Shown here one piece after another: positions 8,575-17,457 of a DNA stretch of 64,000 nt; position 1 is the first letter of the stretch, and each line of letters opens with the position of its first letter. The stretch is taken from assembly GCA_964552945.1 (NCBI GenBank), contig CAZKIP010000003.1:75672-139671 (forward strand), given 5' to 3'. The translations under genes and the position numbers were made by a program. The notes beneath the pieces were generated by a model. It was given only the letters and a program-made list of their open reading frames with translations. It had not been told where the DNA came from and ran no database searches. Source of the stretch: CAZEAB01 sp964552945 (GTDB lineage: Archaea; Nanobdellota; Nanobdellia; Woesearchaeales; GW2011-AR9).

Positions 8575-10211
8575 TAAGAAACCCTTTTTGAATATTCTTC
8601 ACCAACATTCGTATTGTTTAATTCTTTTGTTAATATTCTCTTAATACAATGAGTTATGATGATGTTGTGGACATCTTCAGAGATTTCCATGTCATCCACT
8701 TCTGCATGAACTGTGATGTCTGCAATCTCTTTTATTTTTCCGCCTTTGTAGCCACTAACAGCTAAAGTGGTTACCCCTCTTTGTTTTGCATATTCCATTG
8801 CCTTAACAATATTAACCGAGTTACCACTTCCAGATATTCCAATAACCAAATCTTTCTCTTGTAAGAAATTTTTCAATTGTTCAACAAAAATATCATCGTA
8901 AGAGATGTCATTTGCAATGGACATTAAAGTAGGAATGTTATCATTTAAGCATATAACTTTGAATCTTTTATCCAATCCATAAGAAACTCCTTTAACCAAA
9001 TCCCCACAAAAGTGAGAAGCGGTAGCTCCACTGCCACCATTACCAAAAATGTAGATTGTTCCTTCATTATGGTAAGTTTTCATAAGAAGTTTAGCAAAAT
9101 CAACCACATGGGTTTTGTTTAGGTTGTTGAGAGTTTTACTGACACCATCAAAATAATCAGAAATATCTTCCTCTTCAACGGTCTTATAAATTTTCTTAAT
9201 AAATTTCAAAAGCATTTCAGTAGTTACACTTTCTTTATTTCCCATGATATTTACAGCAATACCACCAACACAATTTGCAATGAAGGGAATTAATTCTCTA
9301 TCTGCACCAATTGAGGCTAGTAAAGAAGTTACGGAAAAAGCAGCGTCTCCTGCTCCTACTACATCGGTTGTCTTGGATACGAAAGCGGGAGAATTGATTA
9401 TTGATCCATTGTTAAAATAAGAAGTTCCTCTTCTTCCTAAAGTAACAAGGAAATTTTTGAATTGTTTTTGTTGATGTAATTTATTTATCAGGAATTCGTA
9501 ATCTGTAGATTTTTCTCCTAGAGCTAGTTTAAGTTCTATCCCATCCATTGTTAAGAAAGAAGGGGAATTGTATCTAGTAATGTAATTAAAACCTATATTT
9601 GCACTATTTGTTTGAACGTTAACTGATAAAAATTTGGAATGTTCTTCAAGAGTTTTTACAATTTGAGCATTAATGAATCCGTGTCCAAAATCACCAACAA
9701 GAACAACATCATATTTTGGTAATTCTTGTTGAAGAAAGTGATTTAATTTTTCTTCCAATTCTTTACTTATTGGTTTATCATTAATATGTTCAATTTTGAA
9801 TAATTTTTCGTTTCTTGATATATTTAGAAATCTTCTTTTTACAGTTGTTGGAGATTCATTTTTTATAAAAAAATGAGGGACTACATTATTGTTCAAATTG
9901 TTGGCAATAAATTCTTTATAATTATTCTGATCTCCTATTAAAGTTACCAGATTTACACTTTCTACAAAGTTACTTACGTGGTTGGCAATTGCAAGAATTC
10001 CTCCAGCATACTTTTCATCTCTGATATGATTAACAGAAAGAATGGGGTCTTTCATAGCTCTTCCTTTAGGGTCTACAAAACAATATTCATCAATAATTGT
10101 GTCTCCAATAATTAGAACTTTTTTTCCTTTGAAAGCATTTAAATGCTCCTTAATCTCTTCTAGAGTAAACTTCTCTTTTATTCTTTTGATATGTTTTTTT
10201 AACTCACTCAT
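8574..10211 (-). CDS. fused heptose-7-phosphate kinase (HldA-like) and sedoheptulose-7-phosphate isomerase (GmhA-like)
   Basis: 545 residues using the ATG at 10211; an upstream GTG at 10226 would add five residues. Residues ~30-330 are a PfkB/RfaE-type kinase: VLIIGDTIIDEY at the start, KYAGGILAIANHV, and the anion-hole motif VVGAGDAAFS. Residues ~350-540 are a SIS domain close to GmhA: FGNGGSGATASHFCGDLVKG and GISGSGNSVNIVKAME. GmhA converts sedoheptulose 7-phosphate to D-glycero-D-manno-heptose 7-phosphate and HldA phosphorylates O1, so the fusion joins steps 1 and 2 in one chain. The other two steps are encoded at 21668-22735. A different sugar phosphate as substrate cannot be excluded. 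Confidence 0.85.
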   Translation of the reverse strand: MSELKKHIKRIKEKFTLEEIKEHLNAFKGKKVLIIGDTIIDEYCFVDPKGRAMKDPILSVNHIRDEKYAGGILAIANHVSNFVESVNLVTLIGDQNNYKEFIANNLNNNVVPHFFIKNESPTTVKRRFLNISRNEKLFKIEHINDKPISKELEEKLNHFLQQELPKYDVVLVGDFGHGFINAQIVKTLEEHSKFLSVNVQTNSANIGFNYITRYNSPSFLTMDGIELKLALGEKSTDYEFLINKLHQQKQFKNFLVTLGRRGTSYFNNGSIINSPAFVSKTTDVVGAGDAAFSVTSLLASIGADRELIPFIANCVGGIAVNIMGNKESVTTEMLLKFIKKIYKTVEEEDISDYFDGVSKTLNNLNKTHVVDFAKLLMKTYHNEGTIYIFGNGGSGATASHFCGDLVKGVSYGLDKRFKVICLNDNIPTLMSIANDISYDDIFVEQLKNFLQEKDLVIGISGSGNSVNIVKAMEYAKQRGVTTLAVSGYKGGKIKEIADITVHAEVDDMEISEDVHNIIITHCIKRILTKELNNTNVGEEYSKRVS

Positions 10212-10323
10212 TTTTAAACAAAGCACGACTTTTTTTGCACCTTTTAACCTCTTTTTTAATAAATTATTTTTGAATTAGTCCTATTTAAATGTAATGTAAC
10301 ACTATTTTGTATCATACTTTTTT

Positions 10324-11538
10324 TTAGTTGAAAAGAGATTCATTATCACGTAAAAACTGAGCGCCAATTCTGGAGGGGAAGTTGTAATAACGACTTTTAG
10401 GGCCTATAAGAGATTTAAACTTTTTTTGTAATTCTTTGTCTTTTTCAGTCGTAAACCAGGTTCCATCAATACGTTCATTCATTTCATTAACTAATGCTAG
10501 TATTTCTTCTGGAGTATTTTCTATTAACTCTATTTTAGCGTCTCTATATTTTTTTGCACTATTGTAATCTATTATTTCTGAATTAAAAATCTCTTTGAAA
10601 CTCAACAATCGCTTTTTATCTAGTGACCAAAGTTTTTTTGGTATAAACAAATCGTGACTTTGTTGAGGGAAGGAATTGTAGGGAATCATGTTTACTATTG
10701 CTGCAGGAATATTAAATATCTTTGCGGTATCAAATATCCCCGAATTACTTCCTACAAAGAATTTACATTTTGAAATCAAATAAATGTCTCCAAAATCACC
10801 TCTAAACTTATTAGCATAATCAATTATTTTTTTATTGGAATTATTTTCAAGAGGAACATCAACTTTTGCTCCCATCCTTATTGAGAATCCTTCTTTTTCT
10901 GTTACATATTCCATCGCTTTAAATTGATTTTGAATTTTGCAATTCCTGTATCCGTGATAGCTATCTCCTTTTTTCCACATTTTATCTAAATAGGTAGAAT
11001 CTCTTGCATGAAAACATACAAACCATTTGTCTACTTTCATCCAATCTAACATTTTCTGACCATTGACTTCTTCTTTAGAATTAAAGTGAAAGCTCCTTTC
11101 TCCATTGTCCCATTCGTAATATTCTGTTATGTTGTACGGCAATTCGTTAAATAAACCACATTTACTTAAAATGGAACTATTTGATAATTTTTTTAGAAAA
11201 TGTCTGACAAGATTTGTTTGTGGTATTTGAATAGTTTTTATTTTCCTTTTAATCATTCTTAATAGTTGTTTATTGGCAACTTCTTTAGTTGAGATGCCAT
11301 AATGTTTTAGCTCCTTTTGTTTTTGACTCTTTTCAGGATTGATTTTTTTACCAGTTCTATTGTCAAGATTTAATTTTTGTCTTCTTAGAAACAATTCATT
11401 ATTTCTTGCTAAATGTCCCAATCGACTATTCCTCATTCTCCAAAACTTAATTTTAAAAGGATATCTTAGAATAAATAAAGGAACTAAAAGAATGATTGAT
11501 GACAAATTAACAACTAAATTAATTATTTTTTTTCTCAT
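10324..11538 (-). CDS. TIGR04372-type glycosyltransferase
   Basis: 404 residues. An N-terminal hydrophobic segment (residues ~7-27) could anchor it. The central part has the family pattern: VCFHARD near residue 175, then a SYHGYRNCKI block, EKEGFSIRMGAK, and a SKCKFFVGSNSGIFDTAKIF stretch followed by NMIPYNSFP. This resembles the TIGR04372 glycosyltransferase family found in surface-sugar clusters. Donor and acceptor are unknown. It is transcribed with the other minus-strand genes of the cluster. Confidence 0.65.
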   Translation of the reverse strand: MRKKIINLVVNLSSIILLVPLFILRYPFKIKFWRMRNSRLGHLARNNELFLRRQKLNLDNRTGKKINPEKSQKQKELKHYGISTKEVANKQLLRMIKRKIKTIQIPQTNLVRHFLKKLSNSSILSKCGLFNELPYNITEYYEWDNGERSFHFNSKEEVNGQKMLDWMKVDKWFVCFHARDSTYLDKMWKKGDSYHGYRNCKIQNQFKAMEYVTEKEGFSIRMGAKVDVPLENNSNKKIIDYANKFRGDFGDIYLISKCKFFVGSNSGIFDTAKIFNIPAAIVNMIPYNSFPQQSHDLFIPKKLWSLDKKRLLSFKEIFNSEIIDYNSAKKYRDAKIELIENTPEEILALVNEMNERIDGTWFTTEKDKELQKKFKSLIGPKSRYYNFPSRIGAQFLRDNESLFN

Positions 11539-11579
11539 TTTTATACCAATAATTAAAAGTTAATAAATAAAAGAAAGGA

Positions 11580-14126
11580 TTATTTTTTTATTAATAATAA
11601 AATTCCATTTCCAATAGGAATCATTGTTTTATGGTAATTGTCGTTCACAGAAGCTTTTTCTAAGACACTTTTTACTCCTTTACCTTTCTCTGTTGTTGGA
11701 GGGTTGTTAAGAACATCTCCATTGAAAAATGCATCGTCAACAACAATCATTCCTCTTGATTCTAGAAGAGGATCTACCATTTCAAAATAATCACCATATC
11801 TTTCCTTATTACCATCAATGTAAACAAAATCAAATTTTTCTCCATGAAGGTTTTTGATTTCTTTAGCTGCATCTCCACAAATGGATCTTATTTTGTTCTC
11901 AAAATTGTTTTTTCTAAAATTACTTCTAGCAATTTCAGCGAAGTGGTCAAATTTTTCGATTGTGGTTACTTTCCCATCTTCAGGAAGAGCATTTGCAAAA
12001 TACATCGTTCCAGAACCAACAAAGGTTCCAATCTCAAGAATATTTTTACAACCTCTTAGCATGATTAGGCTTTGTAAGAAATTAAGTTGCATAGGGGATG
12101 AACCCATTACTTCAATAGGAAACATCGGTGTTTGTTCAAGTTCAAACTTTTTTAGATCTTTCTCAAATGAAGTTGTTTTAGCGATTAATTCGTACAATTT
12201 TGCAGGGAGTTCATTTTTGTTCCCTTGAAATAATCTTGAACCCTCTTCTTGTAAAGGAGAAATTCTATCGGCAAAAGTCATCTCTTTACTTTCTTTAGAT
12301 TCATCTTTCATTTGAGAATGATTTTCAACAGAACCAGTTAGTTTATTATCAATATTTATCATTGCTCTTATCACTAAACCTTCTTTAAGATCTTCAATTG
12401 CTTGATTAATATTTTCAAAAGAATATTTTTTACTAATTAGTCTTTCTAATTCTAATCTTCCTGCAAGATATTCTTGAGCATAATAAGGGATGTCTATGTC
12501 TGGTTTAGTCGCCCCTCCCCAAGTTCCTATAATTCTTTTACCTTTAATGAGTTCAAATGGAATTACTGAGACTCTTTCACCTTCTTTGGCATTTCCAGCA
12601 ATAACTGCTATCCCTGAATTTTTTATTACGTCAAAAGCAGTTTCACTAACTTTGGGAATACCAATACAATCAACGGCATAATCTACCCATTCACCATTTG
12701 TAATTTCTTTTATTTTTTCAACAACATCTTCTTTTAAGGAATTTATTGTGTGGGTTGCTCCATTTTCTTTTGCAAATTCTAGCTTTTTGTCATTAATATC
12801 CACAGCAATTATTGTTGACAATTTTGCTGAAGAAGCTCCAAATAAAACGGTAGAACCAATTCCACCAGATCCAAAAATGGCGATGGTTTCTCTTTCTTTA
12901 GCTTCCAATTCGTTTTTTATAATTCCTAAACCTGTTGGGACAACGCAACCCAGTAAGGCAGCAATATCTGGAGGTACTTCTTCAGGAATTTTTACAACTC
13001 TATTTTCTGAAACAACGGAGTATTCATTGAATGCTGTAATTGGTCCAGAATTAATCTTTACATTATCTGAGGTTCTGATATATTCACAATTTTGTTCATG
13101 GATTCCGTCTCCTTTAATCCAAGTTAGGACAACATAGTCTCCTTTCTTTACTTTAGTAACTCCTTTTCCTACTTCTTCTACAAAAGCAGAAGCCTCGTGG
13201 CCAAGAGTATGTGGAAGGTATTTGTCAGGACCTTTGTGGGCACTTATTTCATTCAATTGAGCTCTGCATAGACCCGCAGAAATAACTTTAACTAGAACTT
13301 GTCCATCTTTAAGTTCCGGAAGTTGTAGTTCTTGCATTTGAAGAGGTTTAGCTGTTTCTACGAGAACTGCAGACTTCATAGTTTTTCTATTATTTTCTGT
13401 TGTAACAATAATCTCTTCTTCTTTTCTTATTTCACTATTATTTATTTCATTATTCACTTCTTTTGCTCCTTCGACTTTTCCTTCAATCTCTGGTATGAAC
13501 CAATAATAGTCTCCTGTAAATCCAATCTCTGCAAACAATTTTTTCCAATCATCGGTATGCATGAAAGTTTCAGCTGTGAGATTCCATCCTCGCATCATTT
13601 CTTCTTCTAAATCGTTTCGCCATCCATCAACTACAATAAATGAATTTTTTCCCACTCTTTCAATTTCTCTCAAAGCTTTTTTACACTCTTCTAACTTTAA
13701 GTTATGGACTGTATTTATGGAAATAACCAAGTCAAATTCTTTATCTCTAAATTGGCTTAAATCTTTTGCATTTCCTACACTAACATATGGTTTTACTTCT
13801 TCCATTGAATTTTCAATAGCATAATTAGAGATGTCAATTCCTCTTATCGTTAAACCTGGAAGAGCCTTTTTTAAATCTAAAAGCATGAAACCTTTTCCAG
13901 AGCCGACATCAAGTACTTTACTTTCATTGGTAAGTCCGTAGTGGGAGATGAAATCTTTCACAACATCTGTCCAGAATCTTGGATTATAATAGTAACCACC
14001 ATAGCCATGTTTTCTTTCTCCATCAAAAAAATCTTTTTCAAATAGTTTTGCGATAGCAATATCTTCAGCGGTACGTTGAGCAGCACGCTCGTTAACATTT
14101 CTTTTAGTTTTTGGGTATTTATCCAT
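11580..14126 (-). CDS. three-domain fusion: SAM methyltransferase, zinc-type alcohol dehydrogenase, O-methyltransferase
   Basis: About 848 residues from the ATG at 14126; a GTG at 14153 preceded by AAAGG is an alternative start. Part 1 (to ~220) is a class I methyltransferase (VLDVGSGKGFMLLDL, then DLVISINTVHNL). Part 2 (~250-600) is a medium-chain dehydrogenase (GHEASAFVEEVGKGV, FGSGGIGSTV for NAD(P)); the structural-zinc Cys cluster is missing. Part 3 (~630-848) resembles caffeoyl-CoA-type O-methyltransferases (ILEIGTFVGSGTMYFA, FVYIDGNKERY, VVDDAFFNG). The linkers are polar and rich in Asn and Glu and contain Met residues just before domains 2 and 3, as if separate genes had run together. 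Likely role: successive tailoring of a sugar. Confidence 0.85.
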   Translation of the reverse strand: MDKYPKTKRNVNERAAQRTAEDIAIAKLFEKDFFDGERKHGYGGYYYNPRFWTDVVKDFISHYGLTNESKVLDVGSGKGFMLLDLKKALPGLTIRGIDISNYAIENSMEEVKPYVSVGNAKDLSQFRDKEFDLVISINTVHNLKLEECKKALREIERVGKNSFIVVDGWRNDLEEEMMRGWNLTAETFMHTDDWKKLFAEIGFTGDYYWFIPEIEGKVEGAKEVNNEINNSEIRKEEEIIVTTENNRKTMKSAVLVETAKPLQMQELQLPELKDGQVLVKVISAGLCRAQLNEISAHKGPDKYLPHTLGHEASAFVEEVGKGVTKVKKGDYVVLTWIKGDGIHEQNCEYIRTSDNVKINSGPITAFNEYSVVSENRVVKIPEEVPPDIAALLGCVVPTGLGIIKNELEAKERETIAIFGSGGIGSTVLFGASSAKLSTIIAVDINDKKLEFAKENGATHTINSLKEDVVEKIKEITNGEWVDYAVDCIGIPKVSETAFDVIKNSGIAVIAGNAKEGERVSVIPFELIKGKRIIGTWGGATKPDIDIPYYAQEYLAGRLELERLISKKYSFENINQAIEDLKEGLVIRAMINIDNKLTGSVENHSQMKDESKESKEMTFADRISPLQEEGSRLFQGNKNELPAKLYELIAKTTSFEKDLKKFELEQTPMFPIEVMGSSPMQLNFLQSLIMLRGCKNILEIGTFVGSGTMYFANALPEDGKVTTIEKFDHFAEIARSNFRKNNFENKIRSICGDAAKEIKNLHGEKFDFVYIDGNKERYGDYFEMVDPLLESRGMIVVDDAFFNGDVLNNPPTTEKGKGVKSVLEKASVNDNYHKTMIPIGNGILLLIKK

Positions 14127-14200
14127 TAAATTTATTTCTGCCAACTTTTTCACCTTTGTATAATTTTGATCAATCTATTTTGACCTTGATTTTAGCCAAA

Positions 14201-15061
14201 TTACCTTAAATTCTCTTTAATGTACTGAAGAAGTCTGTTTTTAAAATCTATGAATTTAAAGTCAGGAAATTCCTTTTCCACCCTTGAAATATTGAAGACT
14301 AAATCTTGCTTTTCTTTATCTACATATTCAATTAAAACCTCATTATTTAGGCTATTTTTAAGAAATTCAGCAATCTCTTGCATTTGATAACTTTGGCCAG
14401 TTGCGACGTTTAGGAGGAGGGTATTTTCATTTACAAGCGGCTTATCTTTATCATCAATTATTCTTAAAACAAGATTATACAAATCATCAATATGCACAAA
14501 ATCTCTTTTATCGTTACCATATAAAGTTATTTTTCCATTCAAAGCAGAAGTAAATAGTTTGCTAATAGTACTTCTCCCCTTATCACCATATCCAAAAATA
14601 CCGGGAAGTCTAAGGATAGATAAGGGTATTTTTAGTCTAGAACAGCAGTTACGTAGTATTTTTTCACTTGTTAATTTAGCAATAGCATAATAATTTCTTG
14701 GTTCTGGAATCAGTTCTTCAGTAATCTCTTTGTTATTAACTTCTCCATAAACTTCAATGGTACTTAGAAATATTAATTTTGAGATTGGCTTTTTTTCAAT
14801 AAAAGAAATTAGGTTATTAACCATTTGTAAATTCTTTCCCATTACTTCAAAATTATCTTCAACTTGCCTTGTTATGAATGAAGAAAATATGATTACGTCT
14901 TCGGGAGTTATGAAAGATAAAGCTCTTTCTATTGATTCTGGGAATAACAAGTTACATTCTTTTGAAGAAAAACCTCTTACATCAAATTCTTCTTTATTGA
15001 ACTTTTTTGACAAGGCTTTTCCTATAAAACCACTAGCGCCAAGAATGATAATTTTTTTCAT
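14201..15061 (-). CDS. NAD-dependent epimerase/reductase (extended SDR)
   Basis: 286 residues. Rossmann motif ILGASGFIGKAL at the N-terminus, a STIEVYGE segment, and YYAIAKLTSEK supplying the YxxxK pair; then LRLPGIFGYGDKGRS and KRDFVHIDDLYNLV. It is a nucleotide-sugar epimerase, reductase or dehydratase of the glycan cluster. It has 27 bases to the aminotransferase upstream and about 65 to the three-domain gene start downstream, so it is probably in the same minus-strand transcription unit. Substrate unknown. Confidence 0.82.
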   Translation of the reverse strand: MKKIIILGASGFIGKALSKKFNKEEFDVRGFSSKECNLLFPESIERALSFITPEDVIIFSSFITRQVEDNFEVMGKNLQMVNNLISFIEKKPISKLIFLSTIEVYGEVNNKEITEELIPEPRNYYAIAKLTSEKILRNCCSRLKIPLSILRLPGIFGYGDKGRSTISKLFTSALNGKITLYGNDKRDFVHIDDLYNLVLRIIDDKDKPLVNENTLLLNVATGQSYQMQEIAEFLKNSLNNEVLIEYVDKEKQDLVFNISRVEKEFPDFKFIDFKNRLLQYIKENLR

Positions 15062-15088
15062 GGTTTATGTAATCGTTTTTTACTTTAT

Positions 15089-16222
15089 TTAATTAATTGC
15101 GTCAATGTTATTATTATTATTATAATAAAAACCTTTAATTTCAGCTATTACCAAATCTATCTGTTCGTTGGTTAGTTCAGGATAAATTGGTAAGCTTAAT
15201 ATTTTTTTTGCTTGATCTTCGGTAACAGGAAAATCTCCCTCTTTATACCCCAAATAAGATGCACATTGATGAAGATGAATTGGTAATGGGTAATGAATTT
15301 TACTTTCTATCCCTCTTTCTAATAAATATTCTTGTAATTTATCTCTATTGTCACATTGGACTATAAAGGTGTGGTAAACAGAATATTTGAAATCTTCGTC
15401 TTTAGGAACTTTAACAACTTCTTTTAGACCTTCTTGATACCTTTTTGATATTTCTAGAATTCTTTTTTCCCAAATTTTGAGGTATTTCATCTTAACATTG
15501 ACTACCGCAGCTTGAATACAATCCAATCGAGAATTATAACCCCAAAACTCACTTTCATTTCTATTTTTCAAACCATGATTTCTTAATTTTAACAACTTTT
15601 CATACAGCTCTTTGTTATTGGTGGTAATGGCTCCAGCGTCTCCACCAGCGTTTAGGTTTTTCAAAGGATGGAGACTGAAACAACCAGTGTCTCCAAACGA
15701 CCCAATCTTTTTTCCAAAATAGGTTGCACCTACAGCTTGAGCGGCATCTTCAACCACAAAGAGATTATGTTTTTTTGCAATTTCCATTATTTTATTCATC
15801 TCTGCAGGTTTACCAGTTAAATGAACAGGGAGGATAGCCTTAGTTTTTTCAGTAATAGCATTTTCAATTAAATCTGGGTTAATATTGAAATCTTCTCTAA
15901 CATCAACAAAAACTGGTTTGGCTCCAATAAGTCCGATAGCTCCGGCAGTTGCAATAAATGAGTTAGGGACAGTGATAACTTCATCCCCTTCTTTAATACC
16001 AAGAGCTTTCAAGGAAAGAACGATTGCATCAGTTCCATTGGCAACTCCTATAGCATATTTAGTTTCACACAGAAGAGCAAAATCTCTTTCAAATTCTTGT
16101 AGTTCTTTTCCTAAAACAAAATTTCCTGTTTCCAGCACTATAGAGATTCTAGAATTAATTTCCTCTTTAAGAGAATTAAATTGCAAAGGTAAATTAACAT
16201 ATTTTACTTTAATTTGATTCAT
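15089..16222 (-). CDS. DegT/DnrJ/EryC1-family sugar aminotransferase (second of a tandem pair)
   Basis: 377 residues. PLP-fold markers: GVANGTDAIVLSLKALGIKEGDEVI, VEDAAQAVGA, and FSLHPLKNLNAGGDAGAIT with the Schiff-base Lys. It transfers an amino group, usually from glutamate, to a keto-sugar nucleotide. It starts inside the last 14 bases of the preceding paralogue (16209-17315), and the two share most motifs, so they look like a tandem duplication. It ends in a run of Asn residues. Two such enzymes suggest a diamino sugar or two different amino sugars. Confidence 0.9.
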   Translation of the reverse strand: MNQIKVKYVNLPLQFNSLKEEINSRISIVLETGNFVLGKELQEFERDFALLCETKYAIGVANGTDAIVLSLKALGIKEGDEVITVPNSFIATAGAIGLIGAKPVFVDVREDFNINPDLIENAITEKTKAILPVHLTGKPAEMNKIMEIAKKHNLFVVEDAAQAVGATYFGKKIGSFGDTGCFSLHPLKNLNAGGDAGAITTNNKELYEKLLKLRNHGLKNRNESEFWGYNSRLDCIQAAVVNVKMKYLKIWEKRILEISKRYQEGLKEVVKVPKDEDFKYSVYHTFIVQCDNRDKLQEYLLERGIESKIHYPLPIHLHQCASYLGYKEGDFPVTEDQAKKILSLPIYPELTNEQIDLVIAEIKGFYYNNNNNIDAIN

Positions 16223-17315
16223 TGTAAAACCCTTTTACTTTTTCAATTACAAATTTTATTTTTTCTTCAGAAAGATGTTGATGAACTGGAAGAGAAATTA
16301 TATTTTTACAAAAGTATTCTGCTTGTGGAAAATCTCCTTCTTTGTAACCAAGATAATTACTTGCTTCTTGAAGATGCATGGGTATGGGATAATGAATTTT
16401 TGCATCTACCCCCTTTTTTATTAAGTAATCAAGTAATTGGTCTCTATTTTTTGCAAAAATGGTGTAATTGTGATAAACAGATTTAACTTCTTTATTTCTT
16501 GGTGGAATAACAATCTCTGAAATTTTTGAAAGTTCTTCATCATAAAGATTTGCATTTCTTATTTTTGTTTGAATAATCCAATCAAAATCTTTTATCAAAT
16601 GATTTCCTACAACCGCATGTAAGGGATCAAGTCTGCTATTGAAAGCATAGAATTGGCATTCGTCTCTGTTAACTAATCCGTGGTTTCTTAAAAGAAGAAG
16701 TTTATCTTTCAATTCCTCCGAATCGGTGGTTATGATTCCACCATCTCCCCAAACATTTATTGGTTTAAGAGGATGAAGACTGAAGCAACCGGTGTTTCCA
16801 AAAGAACCTGCTCTTTTTTCTCTTATTTGAGCACCCATGGCCATGCAAGCATCTTCAACAACAAAGAGGTTATGTTTTTGAGCAATTTCATTAATTCGAT
16901 CCATATTTGCGGGACAACCATGCCAATGAACAGGAAGGATTGCTTTTGTTTTTGGTGTTATGGCTTGTTCGATAAGATCTGGGTTGATTAGATTATCTAC
17001 TCCCACATCAACAAAAACCGGTTTAGCTCCAACTGTTGCAATTGCCCCAATTGTAGCAAAAAAAGTGTTAGGAGTGGTGATGACTTCGTCTCCTTCTTTA
17101 ATGCCTAAAGCGATTAGAGATAACCTTATAGCATCGGTTCCAGAACCAACGCCTATAGCATATTTGGTTTGACAAATTTGCGCAAATTTCAGTTCAAAAT
17201 CTCTCATTGGTTTTCCTAAAGTAAAATCTCCAGAAAAAACTAGTTTCTTAATATCTTCCAGAATTGGGTCTGGGTTGCTGAATTGTTCAGATAAATATGA
17301 GTAGCCGATTTCCAT
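16209..17315 (-). CDS. DegT/DnrJ/EryC1-family sugar aminotransferase (first of a tandem pair)
   Basis: 368 residues. The same markers as its neighbour: GVGSGTDAIRLSLIALGIKEGDEVI, VEDACMAMGAQIREK, and FSLHPLKPINVWGDGGIIT with the PLP Lys. The N-terminus differs (MEIGYSYLSEQFSNPDP), as do the residues after the PLP Lys (PINVW against NLNAG), so the two copies may use different substrates. It is the first gene of the minus-strand unit that runs towards 10324 and faces a divergent gene at 17458. Confidence 0.9.
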   Translation of the reverse strand: MEIGYSYLSEQFSNPDPILEDIKKLVFSGDFTLGKPMRDFELKFAQICQTKYAIGVGSGTDAIRLSLIALGIKEGDEVITTPNTFFATIGAIATVGAKPVFVDVGVDNLINPDLIEQAITPKTKAILPVHWHGCPANMDRINEIAQKHNLFVVEDACMAMGAQIREKRAGSFGNTGCFSLHPLKPINVWGDGGIITTDSEELKDKLLLLRNHGLVNRDECQFYAFNSRLDPLHAVVGNHLIKDFDWIIQTKIRNANLYDEELSKISEIVIPPRNKEVKSVYHNYTIFAKNRDQLLDYLIKKGVDAKIHYPIPMHLQEASNYLGYKEGDFPQAEYFCKNIISLPVHQHLSEEKIKFVIEKVKGFYNESN

Positions 17316-17381
17316 TTTTGTTGTTTTGATTTTAAGTCTATTCTTTAATAACTTTTAAATATCTCCTCTTTGCATTTTTTT

Positions 17382-17420
17382 AGATATTTGGCTCTTTTTA
17401 AGGTATATTGAGCCATATCT
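17382..17420. promoter_or_regulatory. inverted repeat between divergent glycan operons
   Basis: AGATATTTGGCTC (17382-17394) is matched by GAGCCATATCT (17410-17420), 11 pairs with a two-base bulge. It lies in the 142-base gap between divergent genes at 17315 and 17458. It could be an operator controlling both directions or a hairpin in one transcript. The gap also holds TTTAAA-type promoter candidates on both strands. Confidence 0.35.
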
Positions 17421-17457
17421 CTTAGAGATGTTTCAAATTGGATGGTTTAAATAATTA

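Noticed and set aside
10042..10278. Plus-strand frame at the start of the kinase-isomerase gene
   Set aside because: It lies opposite the conserved kinase N-terminus and has no support of its own.
11854..13824. Long plus-strand frames opposite the three-domain fusion gene
   Set aside because: They mirror a clearly coding gene with full catalytic motifs; none shows a recognisable domain or promoter.
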